Assembly (NCBI GenBank): GCA_020199905.1
Contig: JAIVJS010000003.1
Span: forward strand, 1-64,000
DNA: 64,000 nucleotides
Origin: Acidobacteriota bacterium
Lineage (GTDB): Bacteria; Acidobacteriota; Thermoanaerobaculia; UBA5066; Gp7-AA6
Direction of reading: 5' to 3'
The stretch's first letter is position 1. Each line of letters begins with the position of its first letter. Below the pieces are notes generated by a model that saw only the letters and a program-made list of their open reading frames with translations, was not told the origin of the DNA and made no database searches. Below are positions 47,787 to 56,431 of this stretch, one piece after another. A program made the position numbers and the translations under genes.

Positions 47787-50700
47787 GTGTTCCGGGGCCG
47801 CCGCGCGTCTCTCGCCGCGGCCGTGATCGGCATTCTCGCACTCGCGTTTGCCGACGGATGGATCTTCGGCGGCGCCCAGGAGTCGGCCGGCCATTCGCCG
47901 CGTGCTCTCGAAAAGGCGCTCGGCCGGGAGGCGGCGTCGCTCGCGGCACGCGCGGGCGCCTTCGGGGCCCGACCCGACGTGTCTCGCTCGCTGCAGGGCG
48001 GAGGGGTCGCGATCGACCGCCTCACGCTCTTTTCCGCCGCGCGCCAGGCGGTCGAGGGCGCGCCGGGCGGGACCTGGATCGCCCTGACCGATCCCGCCGG
48101 AGCGGCCCACGCGTGGTGGGGAGACGCGCCGGCGAGCCTCGCCGGATTTCAGGAGCGCGACGGACTCGGGACCCGGTGGTCGGCGACGCGGCTCACGCTC
48201 ATCGTGCGGGTGTCGCTTCCCGGGGAGCCGCAGTCGGGCGTCGTCTACTGCGCCCGCACGCTTCCCGTCGATGCCCCCGAGTTCGCCCGAGCACTCGGGT
48301 TGCGCGGCGCCTCCGAGCGGTGGGGGCCCGCCGTCGCGCGGCCGGGAGGGACGGCCGCCGCGACGCTGCGCGATGCGGCGGGCCAGCCCCTGCTGGTCCT
48401 GGAACGCGCGGGCGGAGGCCTTCCCGCTCCCGCCCGCGGCCGGCGGATCGCGCTCTGGATCGCCGTCGGGGCCGCCCTCTTCCTGATCGGGCGCGGCGAA
48501 GACTCCGAGCGCGTCGGCGGGGCGCTCTTTCTTCTGTTTCTGGCCGCGGAGATCGTCGTATCGGACCGCGTTCGCGTGTCGGGCCTGCCGCGCACCTGGC
48601 TGTTCGGCGCGGGGCTCGCCCTGCTTCCGCGATCGCTCGCGATCCTCCGCGAGGATGCGCGGGCGCCCCGGCGCGAGATCCGGCTCACGGCGGCGTATGC
48701 GCTCTTCGTGCTCGCCCTTCTCGCCGCGCAGCTCGTCCAGCCGCCGGGGCTCGGCTCCCGGCTCGGAGGATCACCCGCGGCCCTGCTCCGGCTCGCCGGG
48801 CTGACGGCGCTGGTCCTCTCGGCGCTGGCGCTCGCCGCGTCCGCCGCGCGCGCCCCGTCCAGGGGAGGGGGGCTCGGGCCGGCGATCGCGGTCACGGTCG
48901 TGTCCCTCGGGGGCGGCCTCGCCCTCGTCTCCGCCGCGCCCGGTTTTCTCGTCGCCGCGGTCGCGGCGGCGGTCGCCGCGTTCCACCTCTGGAGCCGCGC
49001 GATCGCGGAGGTGCGCGCGCGGGGCACCCTCGCAGGCCCCCGCCTGGTCGCCGGCACCGCTCTGCTCGTCGTGCTGGCGGCCTCGACGCTCTCCGAACAC
49101 GCGCGCGCCGTTTCGAACATGCGGCGGGCCGCATCGGTGCGGATTCCCGATCCGTCCCGCGCCTCCGCGGATGCCGCCTTCACCGCCGAGAGAGCGGCCG
49201 AGCGCGTGCGCTCGCTGGATCTCGAGAAGACGCTGCCGGCGCCGCTCGACCGGACGGATCTCTCGGACCTCGCTTACCGCATCTGGAAGAACGGCGAGCG
49301 CCCGTCGGGCCCGGCGGCCGTCAGCTCCTACGAAGTCTTCGACCTCGGCGGCCGCGCCCGAAGCAAGTTCTCGATCATCCCGGAGCCGGAGTTCGGCCGG
49401 CAGACTCCGGGCGGCCCCGTCCACATCGATCGCTTCGATCTTGCCGTCGTCCGGCGCGACGTCGATCTGACCGCGGGCGGCCGCCGCTGGGGCACCGTGG
49501 TCCTGAGGGTCGCGGACTGGCCCGAATGGGAGCCGCTCCCTCCCCGCATCGAGTTCTACCGCCGCGTCGTGCTGGGGATTCGGGACGAGGCGGGCTCCGA
49601 GCGCGAGACGCCGCCGAAGACGGTCCTCGCCACGTATGCGCGCGACGGCGCCCGGCGGGACGAGGGTCCGCCCTTGAAGCCGTCGCTCTTGGAGGCGCTG
49701 CGGGCGTCCGATCAGGCGATTCCGATTCATATGACGTTCGCGGGCAACGACCTCTGGGGCGAGGTGCGGCCGATTCCGGATGGATACCGGCTCGTTGCGA
49801 TTCCGGGTCCGGATTTTCTGGGCCGCCTCCTGACGGCGGCGCTCCTTCTTCCGGGAATCGCGCTCCTCTCCGGAATTTCGGCGCTTCTGTTTCTCTGGCG
49901 GCTGGTCGCGGCGCGCCGCACGGGCGAGGAAACTTTCCCGACGGGCCCGCGGACGTTCCGAGGCCGGCTGGTCGGTCTCTTCCTGCTGGTCGTGATGATC
50001 CCCCTGATGGCGGTGACGTTCTTCCTGCGCACCACGATCGTGCAGCGGTCGGTGCGAGACACCTTCGATCACGCGCGCACGGGGCTCGAGACGGCGCGCA
50101 AGGTGCTCGACGACTATCTCCCGTCCGCCACGGGCGGGCACGGCAGCCTCGTGGCGCTGGACGACGAGATCCTCGCCTGGCTCGCGAACGCCGTGGACTA
50201 CGATCTGTCGGTCTACGCGCCGGACTCGAGCCTCCTCGCCACCTCCCGGCGCGACCTCTATTCCGCGGGACTGGTGCCCGACCGCGTTCCGGCGCCGGCC
50301 TACGTCGCGATCGGACTGTCGGGGTCCGGGCAGCAGACGGGCTCGCGCCCCGTGTCGGGCAGCCGGCTCGAGGAGATCACCACGAATCTGAAATCGGTTC
50401 CCGGGGCGCCCGGCGTCCGGAGCCCGGCGCTCCTCTCGATCCTGCTGCTGCCGCAGCAGCGCGTCGCCGAAGCGGAGGCGGCACGGTTCACGGCCGCGGT
50501 CTCCGCGTTCAGCCTTCTCGTCTTTCTCTTCTCCGCTCTCGTCGCGAGTCGGCTCGCCGTGCGCGTTGCTCGGCCGGTCGCCGATCTCGTCGCCGGCACG
50601 CGCGCGGTCGCCGCGGGGGACTTCGCGCCCCGGCTCGCCGAGCCGCCGGACGAAGAGCTGCGCGAGCTGGTCCGCGCCTTTCTCTCGATGTCGCGCAGCC

Positions 50701-51740
50701 TGAAGGAGCACACGGAGGCGCTCTCCGCCGAAAAGGAGCGGCTCGCCACCCTCCTGGCGCACCTGACGGCCGGCGTGGTCGCATACCGCGAGAACGGCTC
50801 CGTCGTGCTGGCCAACCCGGCGGCGGCGGGACTCGGAGGCGGAACGCCGGACGGCGGGACGCTCGAGGAGGTGTTCCCGGGACGCGCGATGGCCGTCGTC
50901 CGCAGCGTTCTGTCGGACGATTCTGTATCTTTGTCCTCAGTGGAAATCGAGCCCCGGCCCGGGGAGCGGTGGCGGATCGTCACGGTTCCCCTTCCCCTCG
51001 GCGGCGAGGGCACCCGCATGGCGGTCCTCGAGGACGTGTCCGACGTCGTCCGGTCCAACCGGCTCGCCGCGTGGGCGGAGATGGCGAGAATCATCGCGCA
51101 CGAGATCAAGAACCCGCTGACGCCGATCCGGCTTTCCGTGGAGCACCTTCGGGAGGTATGGAGGCGCGGCTCGGACAACTTCGAGGCGGTGCTCGACGAG
51201 TGCGTCACCAATGTCCTCCGGCAGACGGAGGAGCTTCGCCGGTCCGCGTCCGAGTTCTCGGATTACGCGCGGCTGCCCGCGCCGGAGATCCAGCCGACAG
51301 ACGTCTCCCGCCTGGCCTCGGAAGCGGCCGCGGCTTACGCCGGCGCGGCGGGGATCGAATGGGACCTGCGGATCGAGCCCCAGATGACGGCGAACGCGGA
51401 CCCGCGGCTCCTCGGCCGCGTCTTTTCGAACCTGATCGGCAACGCGGTCGAGGCCCTGGCCGGAAAGCCGGGCAAGATACGGCTCGTCGCGCGCCCGTCC
51501 CGCGGCCACGCGGAGATCGCCGTCGAGGACACCGGGCCCGGCGTCGTTTCCGAGATTCTGCCCCGACTTTTCGATCCCTATTTCTCGGCCAAGAGCGGAG
51601 GGACGGGGCTCGGCCTCGCGATCGCGAAGAAGATCGTCGAGGAGCACGGCGGAAGGATCCGCGCCGAGAACCGGCCGGAGGGAGGATTTCGCGTGAGCTT
51701 CGATCTCCCGCTCCTCGAACGGACCGAGGTTCCCGCTTGA
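47787..51740 (+). CDS. large NtrY-like membrane sensor histidine kinase
   Basis: A 1317-residue sensor kinase, far longer than usual NtrY (about 750). One TM lies near 8-25. A periplasmic region follows to about 215, then a block of seven or so hydrophobic helices (about 220-440). A second soluble region covers about 450-680, two more TMs lie near 690-750, and another soluble region and TM end near 920. Then come HAMP ([20 protein letters not shown]), a PAS-like domain ([20 protein letters not shown]), HisKA with [20 protein letters not shown] (phospho-His near 1110), and HATPase ([34 protein letters not shown]). The start GTG 47787 is 14 nt past hutU. No response regulator is adjacent. It overlaps TTGA with the next frame. 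Confidence 0.9.
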   Translation: MFRGRRASLAAAVIGILALAFADGWIFGGAQESAGHSPRALEKALGREAASLAARAGAFGARPDVSRSLQGGGVAIDRLTLFSAARQAVEGAPGGTWIALTDPAGAAHAWWGDAPASLAGFQERDGLGTRWSATRLTLIVRVSLPGEPQSGVVYCARTLPVDAPEFARALGLRGASERWGPAVARPGGTAAATLRDAAGQPLLVLERAGGGLPAPARGRRIALWIAVGAALFLIGRGEDSERVGGALFLLFLAAEIVVSDRVRVSGLPRTWLFGAGLALLPRSLAILREDARAPRREIRLTAAYALFVLALLAAQLVQPPGLGSRLGGSPAALLRLAGLTALVLSALALAASAARAPSRGGGLGPAIAVTVVSLGGGLALVSAAPGFLVAAVAAAVAAFHLWSRAIAEVRARGTLAGPRLVAGTALLVVLAASTLSEHARAVSNMRRAASVRIPDPSRASADAAFTAERAAERVRSLDLEKTLPAPLDRTDLSDLAYRIWKNGERPSGPAAVSSYEVFDLGGRARSKFSIIPEPEFGRQTPGGPVHIDRFDLAVVRRDVDLTAGGRRWGTVVLRVADWPEWEPLPPRIEFYRRVVLGIRDEAGSERETPPKTVLATYARDGARRDEGPPLKPSLLEALRASDQAIPIHMTFAGNDLWGEVRPIPDGYRLVAIPGPDFLGRLLTAALLLPGIALLSGISALLFLWRLVAARRTGEETFPTGPRTFRGRLVGLFLLVVMIPLMAVTFFLRTTIVQRSVRDTFDHARTGLETARKVLDDYLPSATGGHGSLVALDDEILAWLANAVDYDLSVYAPDSSLLATSRRDLYSAGLVPDRVPAPAYVAIGLSGSGQQTGSRPVSGSRLEEITTNLKSVPGAPGVRSPALLSILLLPQQRVAEAEAARFTAAVSAFSLLVFLFSALVASRLAVRVARPVADLVAGTRAVAAGDFAPRLAEPPDEELRELVRAFLSMSRSLKEHTEALSAEKERLATLLAHLTAGVVAYRENGSVVLANPAAAGLGGGTPDGGTLEEVFPGRAMAVVRSVLSDDSVSLSSVEIEPRPGERWRIVTVPLPLGGEGTRMAVLEDVSDVVRSNRLAAWAEMARIIAHEIKNPLTPIRLSVEHLREVWRRGSDNFEAVLDECVTNVLRQTEELRRSASEFSDYARLPAPEIQPTDVSRLASEAAAAYAGAAGIEWDLRIEPQMTANADPRLLGRVFSNLIGNAVEALAGKPGKIRLVARPSRGHAEIAVEDTGPGVVSEILPRLFDPYFSAKSGGTGLGLAIAKKIVEEHGGRIRAENRPEGGFRVSFDLPLLERTEVPA

Positions 51741-51808
51741 GCGCGCCCGGCGCTCCCCGCGCCGGAGGGCGCGACGCCGCAGGGCAAAGAGCCGCCGGTC
51801 GGAAAAGA

Positions 51809-53206
51809 ATGGCGGCCCTCCTCGCGGCACTCCTCCTCCTCGCGTCCGCCTGCGCCAGACGATCGTCGCGGAACGCCGGGCGGCTGCCGGCGGGCGACAC
51901 GGTCTGGCTCCGGGACGGCAGCGGCGAGGCCGGCAACGGGGCCGAGACGGGCATGACCCGCGCGGGCTTTGCCTCCGTGTTTCTTCCCGCGGCGACGCTG
52001 ACGCACACCGGCGGCGTGTGGACCGCCGCGGCGGCGGACCGGCCGCCGGAGCCCTTTCGGAAGCTTCCTGTCACGCTCGTCCTCTCCGTCCTCCGCGAAG
52101 CGCCGAACCCGCTGGCCGATCCCGCGGGCGCGGCGGCGCTCGCGGACGCCCTCTGGATCGCGGCGAAGCCGGCGCTCCAGGACGCCGCGGCGTACGGCCG
52201 GGTGCGCGGCGTTCATTTGGACGTCCCCTTCGCCGCCTCCGCAGCTTCCGCCTGGGCGAAGGCGGTCGAAGGGTTCCGCGCGCGGCTGCCGCGATCGATG
52301 CTGCTCACCTGGACCGTTCCGTTCACGCCGGCCGACGCCGAAAAGGAGGCCTTCCAGAAGATCATCGCCGCGACGGACGGCGCGGTCGCCGTCGTCTTCG
52401 GCGAAGGCGCGGCGTCGGATCCCGCAATCGCCGATCGGCTCGGCGCGCCCTGGCTCGCCGGTTACTCGCTCTCGGCCCGGGGCAGATCGACGCCCGCCGG
52501 CAAGGCGGAACGCGCGCTGCCGGAGTCCGTTTTCGCGCGGTTGACCGACGACCCGGGAGTCGAGTTCTCCCACGACCTCTCCCTGAAGGATGACGGCGCG
52601 TCGTCGTTCCTCCTGACGCCGCACCAGCCCGTCACCGCCGGCGGCGTCCGTTTCGCGCCCGGGGAGCGCGTCGTCTTCCGTCAGCCTTCCGTCTCCGATT
52701 TCGTGTACCGCTTCGGCGCCGACCTCGCGGGCCGAAGGTCGGTCAAGGGTCGCGTGGTGATCGTGAGCGGCCGCGCCGAGGCCGACCGCATCTTCACGCT
52801 GGCCGCCTTGAACGACGTCCTGCTCGGGCGGCCCCTCAACGCGGACCTGCGGGTGACGCTGGAGCCCGGGCGCGGGGGAGTCGCCGTGACGGCGGAGAAT
52901 CCCACGCCGAACGCGTCCGTCGTCTCCCGGACGTCGAACTGGGTGGAAGTCGACTTGCCCTCCGGCGGAATCTCCGACGTGCGCGCGGGTGGCTTCGACC
53001 GCTTCGAGGTGTTCGGCCCCGATGGACAGCCCGTCACGCTCGGCCGCGCCACACGGGTTCGTTTTTTCGAGACCCTCGTCGGACCGGGCGAGAAGATCGA
53101 ACCGGCGCGCATCGTCCTGCGCAAGCCGCCCCCCAGGGACTGCTGCGCGCACCGGATCCACGTCATCTCGTCCGCCGGACCGGAAGTGGCGAGGGAGGGA
53201 AGCTAG
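51809..53206 (+). CDS. DUF3142-like lipoprotein
   Basis: A 465-residue protein. N-terminal MAALLAALLLLASACARRSS is a lipoprotein signal with lipobox ASAC. The body resembles DUF3142 proteins: paired acidic-aromatic strands (VRGVHLDVPFAAS, SMLLTWTVPFTPADAEKEAF, FLLTPHQPVTAGGVRFAPGE), suggestive of a TIM-barrel glycosidase-like domain around 100-290, and a C-terminal beta-rich domain. I am not certain of the family. An in-frame TTG at 51737 overlapping the kinase stop would add 24 residues; I chose the ATG at 51809 for the signal peptide. Tight linkage to the giant kinase suggests a shared envelope process. Confidence 0.7.
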   Translation: MAALLAALLLLASACARRSSRNAGRLPAGDTVWLRDGSGEAGNGAETGMTRAGFASVFLPAATLTHTGGVWTAAAADRPPEPFRKLPVTLVLSVLREAPNPLADPAGAAALADALWIAAKPALQDAAAYGRVRGVHLDVPFAASAASAWAKAVEGFRARLPRSMLLTWTVPFTPADAEKEAFQKIIAATDGAVAVVFGEGAASDPAIADRLGAPWLAGYSLSARGRSTPAGKAERALPESVFARLTDDPGVEFSHDLSLKDDGASSFLLTPHQPVTAGGVRFAPGERVVFRQPSVSDFVYRFGADLAGRRSVKGRVVIVSGRAEADRIFTLAALNDVLLGRPLNADLRVTLEPGRGGVAVTAENPTPNASVVSRTSNWVEVDLPSGGISDVRAGGFDRFEVFGPDGQPVTLGRATRVRFFETLVGPGEKIEPARIVLRKPPPRDCCAHRIHVISSAGPEVAREGS

Positions 53207-53288
53207 ATGTCCGCTGTCAGCTGTCAGGTGTCAGAGTTATCAGTTATCAGAGTCCCCGGATGCCTGTGAACGCTCGACTCTGAACGCT
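53207..53288. repeat. CTGTCAG/TTATCAG and AACGCT repeats in convergent gap
   Basis: 53210-53250 holds CTGTCAGCTGTCAGGTGTCA followed by GTTATCAGTTATCAG. 53264-53300 holds GAACGCTCGACTCTGAACGC and TTCAACGCTCAACC, which continues into the final codons (KTVER) of pssA. Related units lie at 29415-29435 and 62596-62640. Confidence 0.6.
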
Positions 53289-54080
53289 TCAACGCTCAAC
53301 CGTCTTCCTCCGCCGCCTCACGAAACCCCAGATCTTCGCGATCGGACCCGAGACCGCGAAGAGGGCCGCCAAGGCCAGCAGCGTCGGGTAGGCGCGGTAG
53401 GCGATCGCCATGAAGAACAGGGCGATCGCCGGAAGGACCCACAGGGGCCGCCGCCGGCGCAGATCGAGGTCCTTGAAGGAGCGGTACTTGATCGTCGAGA
53501 TCATCAGGTAGGAGAGCAGGAACGTCACGATCAGGACGCCGGTCATCCACACGCGGTCCACCAGCGGCTCGGGAGTCGCGAGAACGAGCGTGCAGACCGT
53601 GCCCGCCGCGGCCGGGATCGGGAGGCCGACGAAATATTTCTTGTCCGCGATCTTCGTCTGAATGTTGAACCGCGCGAGGCGCATCGACCCGCAGACGACG
53701 AAGAAGAACGAGACGGCGAGCCCGAGGCGGTGAAAATCCGCCAGACCCCACGAGTAGACGAGGATCGCGGGGGCGACACCGAAGGACACGAGGTCCGCCA
53801 GCGAGTCATACTCCTCGCCGAACTCGGACGCGGAGTTCGTCAGCCGCGCGATCCGCCCGTCGAGCATGTCGAGGATCGCGGCGAGGATGATCAGCAGCGC
53901 GGCCCGCTCGAAGGTGCCGTTGATCGAGCTCCAGAGGGAGAGATAGCCGCAGAAGAGATTGCCGACCGTGAAGAGGGTTGGAAGGACGAAGAGGCCGCGC
54001 GAAAGCCTCTCTCTCGAGAGCCGGCGCCGCCGCGGCCGGAGGACTTCCGTGGCTTCCGGGTCGAGCGGGGTGTCGCTCAC
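53289..54080 (-). CDS. pssA: CDP-diacylglycerol-serine O-phosphatidyltransferase
   Basis: A 263-residue membrane enzyme making phosphatidylserine. The CDP-alcohol phosphotransferase motif DGxxARxxxxxxxxGxxxDxxxD is present in LDMLDGRIARLTNSASEFGE followed by EYDSLADLVSFG (near 87-118). About eight hydrophobic segments, starting at LPTLFTVGNLFCGYLSL, match the type II (Bacillus-like) PssA. The start is GTG 54080, overlapping the psd stop as GTGA. Together with psd it gives the phosphatidylethanolamine route. The C-terminal KTVER is written in a dispersed repeat unit. Confidence 0.95.
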   Translation of the reverse strand: MSDTPLDPEATEVLRPRRRRLSRERLSRGLFVLPTLFTVGNLFCGYLSLWSSINGTFERAALLIILAAILDMLDGRIARLTNSASEFGEEYDSLADLVSFGVAPAILVYSWGLADFHRLGLAVSFFFVVCGSMRLARFNIQTKIADKKYFVGLPIPAAAGTVCTLVLATPEPLVDRVWMTGVLIVTFLLSYLMISTIKYRSFKDLDLRRRRPLWVLPAIALFFMAIAYRAYPTLLALAALFAVSGPIAKIWGFVRRRRKTVER

Positions 54081-54745
54081 GCGCGAGCCGGAGGCCGGCC
54101 GCCGCTGCCGGGGGCGGGGGACGGCCACTGCGCGAGTCCGGTCAGTCCGGCGCGTACCTTCTCTCCCTTTCGAACCAGGACGACCGCGCCGTCCGGGACG
54201 AACAGATCGACGCGGGACCCGAAGAGGATGATCCCGATCCTCTGGGCCCTCTCGAGCGGCTCGCCGGGCTTCGGGTAGAAGATGATCCGGCGCGCAATCG
54301 CGCCCGCGATCTGCTTGAAGGCGACCTTTCCTCCGGTGCCTTCCATCGTGATCAGGTTCTGCTCATTCTCGTGAGACGCCTTCTCGGCAAACGCCGCGAG
54401 CTTCCTGCCCGGCGAGTAGGCGTAGTCGGCGACGAGCCCTGAGACGGGCGCGCGGTTGACGTGGACGTTGAAGACCGACATGAAGATCGAGATCCGGGTG
54501 CCCGCGCCCGCGGGCGCCTCCGCCGCGGAGCCGATCGAAAGAATGGTGCCGTCGGCGGGGGAGACGATGATCTCGGGGCCGGCGAGGGGCCGGCGCTCCG
54601 GGTCCCGGAAAAAGGAAATGAGGAAGAGCGTGGGAGCCCCGAGCGCCACGGCCCAGATCGGATGCCCTGTTGCGGCCGCGATGACCGTCAACAGAAGAGG
54701 GGGAAGGATGAACTTCCATCCCTCGCGGGCGAGGGGGAACTTCAG
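54077..54745 (-). CDS. psd: phosphatidylserine decarboxylase, short (Asd-like) type
   Basis: A pyruvoyl enzyme that makes phosphatidylethanolamine. Family marks: SFFRDPERRP near 45, IVSPADGTILSI near 60, FMSVFNVHVNRAPVSG near 88-103, HENEQNLITMEG, and the self-cleavage site IILFGSRVDLFVPDG with Gly-Ser whose Ser becomes the pyruvoyl group. Most sources would start at TTG 54691, but the upstream codons LKFPLAREGWKFILPPLLL are conserved psd N-terminus (ARExxxFI). Extending gives CTG 54745, which overlaps the stop of the DUF465 gene (CTGA). A rare CTG start with translational coupling is my reading. It lies in one operon with DUF465 upstream and pssA downstream. Confidence 0.9.
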   Translation of the reverse strand: MKFPLAREGWKFILPPLLLTVIAAATGHPIWAVALGAPTLFLISFFRDPERRPLAGPEIIVSPADGTILSIGSAAEAPAGAGTRISIFMSVFNVHVNRAPVSGLVADYAYSPGRKLAAFAEKASHENEQNLITMEGTGGKVAFKQIAGAIARRIIFYPKPGEPLERAQRIGIILFGSRVDLFVPDGAVVLVRKGEKVRAGLTGLAQWPSPAPGSGGRPPARA

Positions 54746-54963
54746 TGCGTGACCCCTACACGTCGAGTCCGGGCGATCGCCTCCATTCGGTCCTTCAGGG
54801 CGAGCTTCTCCTTCTTCAGGCGTTTCTCCTCGATTTCTTCGGCTTCCGACAGGGAAGATCTTCCGGCGAGGTCCTGCAAGCGGTGCTCATGACCCTGGTG
54901 GGCGTCCTGGAGGCGGCGGTACTCTGCGTCGACTTCCGTCAAAGACTCCGTCGAGTATTCCAT
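54742..54963 (-). CDS. DUF465 (YdcH-like) small coiled-coil protein
   Basis: A 73-residue protein. The pattern EYRRLQDAHQGHEHRLQDL, LSEAEEIEEKRLKKEKLALK and DRMEAI matches DUF465/YdcH, short helical-hairpin proteins of unknown role (typically FxxLxxxHxxLDxxI...LKKxKLxLKDxI). It is set by a strong AAAGGAGG ribosome site. A TTAGACTCGG box lies about 55 nt upstream, the same sequence as before the HemX-like gene. It leads the psd-pssA operon, overlapping psd at its stop. Confidence 0.85.
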   Translation of the reverse strand: MEYSTESLTEVDAEYRRLQDAHQGHEHRLQDLAGRSSLSEAEEIEEKRLKKEKLALKDRMEAIARTRRVGVTH

Positions 54964-55099
54964 CGGCTCGAACCTCCTTTTTCTGTTGCGGGGTAGAGCA
55001 AAAGGAAGGCCACTTTTCCGAGTCTAACGGCCAAACACGGGGTGTTCAAGCGAGCTTCGGACGGCCGACACGGGCGATTTCTAAGCTCCTGACTTCGAA

Positions 55100-55204
55100 G
55101 GCGTTGTGGGGGCCGGAAATCGGGAAATCGAGAATCGGGGGATCGAAGGAGAAGTTGCTTTCGGGTTTGGGCGCTCTCAACTCTCAATTCTGAACTGACA
55201 TTTC
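55100..55204. repeat. low-complexity repeats downstream of rimI
   Basis: Contains GGAAATCGGGAAATCGAGAA at about 55108-55127 and CTCAACTCTCAATTCTGAAC at about 55171-55190, then TGACATTTCTCAG at the rimI stop. It carries three of the repeat styles seen elsewhere. No gene seen in 54964-55204. Confidence 0.5.
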
Positions 55205-55687
55205 TCAGCTTCCCTCGAGCGCCAGGACCATCGCGTAGGCGTCTTCGCCATCCTGGTAGTAGGATTTTCGGCGGTACGCCTCCCGAAAACCGTAGGAGCG
55301 GTAGAACTCCCGCGCGGGCAGGTTCGACAGACGGACCTCGAGAGTCACGGCGGTCGCCCCGACGCTCCGGGCGCGCGAAAGAGCGTCCTCGAGAAGCCGC
55401 CGCCCGTGCCCCAGGTTGCGCAGCCTGGGATCGGTCGCGATCTTGTTGATGTGGAACTCTTCATACAGGGAGACGGCGAAGAGATAGCCGCCGACACGGG
55501 GCTCCGAATCGCGCCCCCCGACCAGGACGCGCGCGTAGCGATAGGGCTCGTCGAGCTCCGCCGCGAAGAACTCTTTTTTCCAGGGCACGAGAAACGACTC
55601 CCGTTCGATGCGGGCAATCTCGTCCAGGTCCTCGACCCGCGCCGGCGCGACGGCGTAGGTCGAAGGGATCGGGTTACGGAGCGCCAC
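55205..55687 (-). CDS. rimI: ribosomal protein S18-alanine N-acetyltransferase
   Basis: A 160-residue GNAT acetyltransferase. Segments: RVEDLDEIARIERESFLVPW (RimI start pattern with the W), VGGYLFAVSLYEEFHINKIA (motif near the acetyl-CoA strand), DPRLRNLGHGRRLLEDAL (CoA pyrophosphate loop R/Q-x-x-G-x-G, here R-N-L-G-H-G), LEVRLSNLPAREFYRSYGFR and RRKSYYQDGEDAYAMVL. These match RimI (LEVRxSNxxAxxLYxxxGF, YYxxxxEDAxxM) closely. The start is GTG 55687, overlapping tsaB by 14 nt. The tsaB-rimI pairing is common in bacteria. Confidence 0.93.
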   Translation of the reverse strand: MALRNPIPSTYAVAPARVEDLDEIARIERESFLVPWKKEFFAAELDEPYRYARVLVGGRDSEPRVGGYLFAVSLYEEFHINKIATDPRLRNLGHGRRLLEDALSRARSVGATAVTLEVRLSNLPAREFYRSYGFREAYRRKSYYQDGEDAYAMVLALEGS

Positions 55688-56324
55688 GCTTCTCCTCCGC
55701 GGCGCTCGGCCTCGAATAGATCGCGGCAAAGCTCGCAGTCGGACCGTCCGCCGGCCGGCGCGCCACCGCGAGCGCGAGCGCCCGGGAGACCGGCGCCTCG
55801 AGCAGCACCGATCCGGGGCCCGCGAGATCCGCCGGGACGGACGCATACGGGAGTCCGTCGAATGCCCGCTCCGCCGCACCGGACGCGGAGGCCCGCGCGG
55901 CCGGCGCGAGAGGGATCGCGCGCGGCCCCGTCATGTCGAACGCCTGCCAGACGATCTCCTCCCGTCCGGCGTCGAGCGCCGCAGCCAGGCGGGGACGGGC
56001 GGGAGAGCGGGCGGCCTCCGCGATGGCTTCCAGCGTCGAGACGGACTCGACGGGACAGTCGAGCGCGCGCCCGAGCCCCCACGCCGTGGCGAGGCCGACG
56101 CGGACGCCGGTGAAGGAGCCCGGTCCGGCGCAGACCGCGATGCGCGTGCACTCCGACAGCGAGAGCCCGGCCCGCGAGAAGCAGGACTCGATTCCGGCGA
56201 GAAGATGCTCGGACGCGTGCCGGTCGGAGGGAAGACTCTCGTCGAACGCGGTTTCGCCGACGAGAAGCGTCACGGCCGGCGACGGGCTGGCCGTGTCGAG
56301 AGCGAGGATCGAAATCGTCCGCAA
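55674..56324 (-). CDS. tsaB: tRNA threonylcarbamoyladenosine biosynthesis protein TsaB
   Basis: A 216-residue ASKHA-fold partner of TsaD needed for the t6A37 modification of tRNA. Marks: ILALDTASPSPAVTLL at the start, SDRHASEHLLAGIESCFSRA, and the most conserved stretch IAVCAGPGSFTGVRVGLATA near 64-83, followed by LAAALDAGREEIVWQAF. The start is TTG 56324, since no ATG/GTG lies closer to the conserved region. It is divergent from mutS, and its partner rimI follows. tsaD and tsaE are not in the window. Confidence 0.93.
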   Translation of the reverse strand: MRTISILALDTASPSPAVTLLVGETAFDESLPSDRHASEHLLAGIESCFSRAGLSLSECTRIAVCAGPGSFTGVRVGLATAWGLGRALDCPVESVSTLEAIAEAARSPARPRLAAALDAGREEIVWQAFDMTGPRAIPLAPAARASASGAAERAFDGLPYASVPADLAGPGSVLLEAPVSRALALAVARRPADGPTASFAAIYSRPSAAEEKRGAP

Positions 56325-56431
56325 TGGATTCGCCGTTCCGAACCGATATGCTAACCCCGATCATCCATGGGAACCCCCGGAAGACGAGGCCGCACGCCCT
56401 TTCTCCGCGAGCCGGCCGGGAGACCGGCGCG

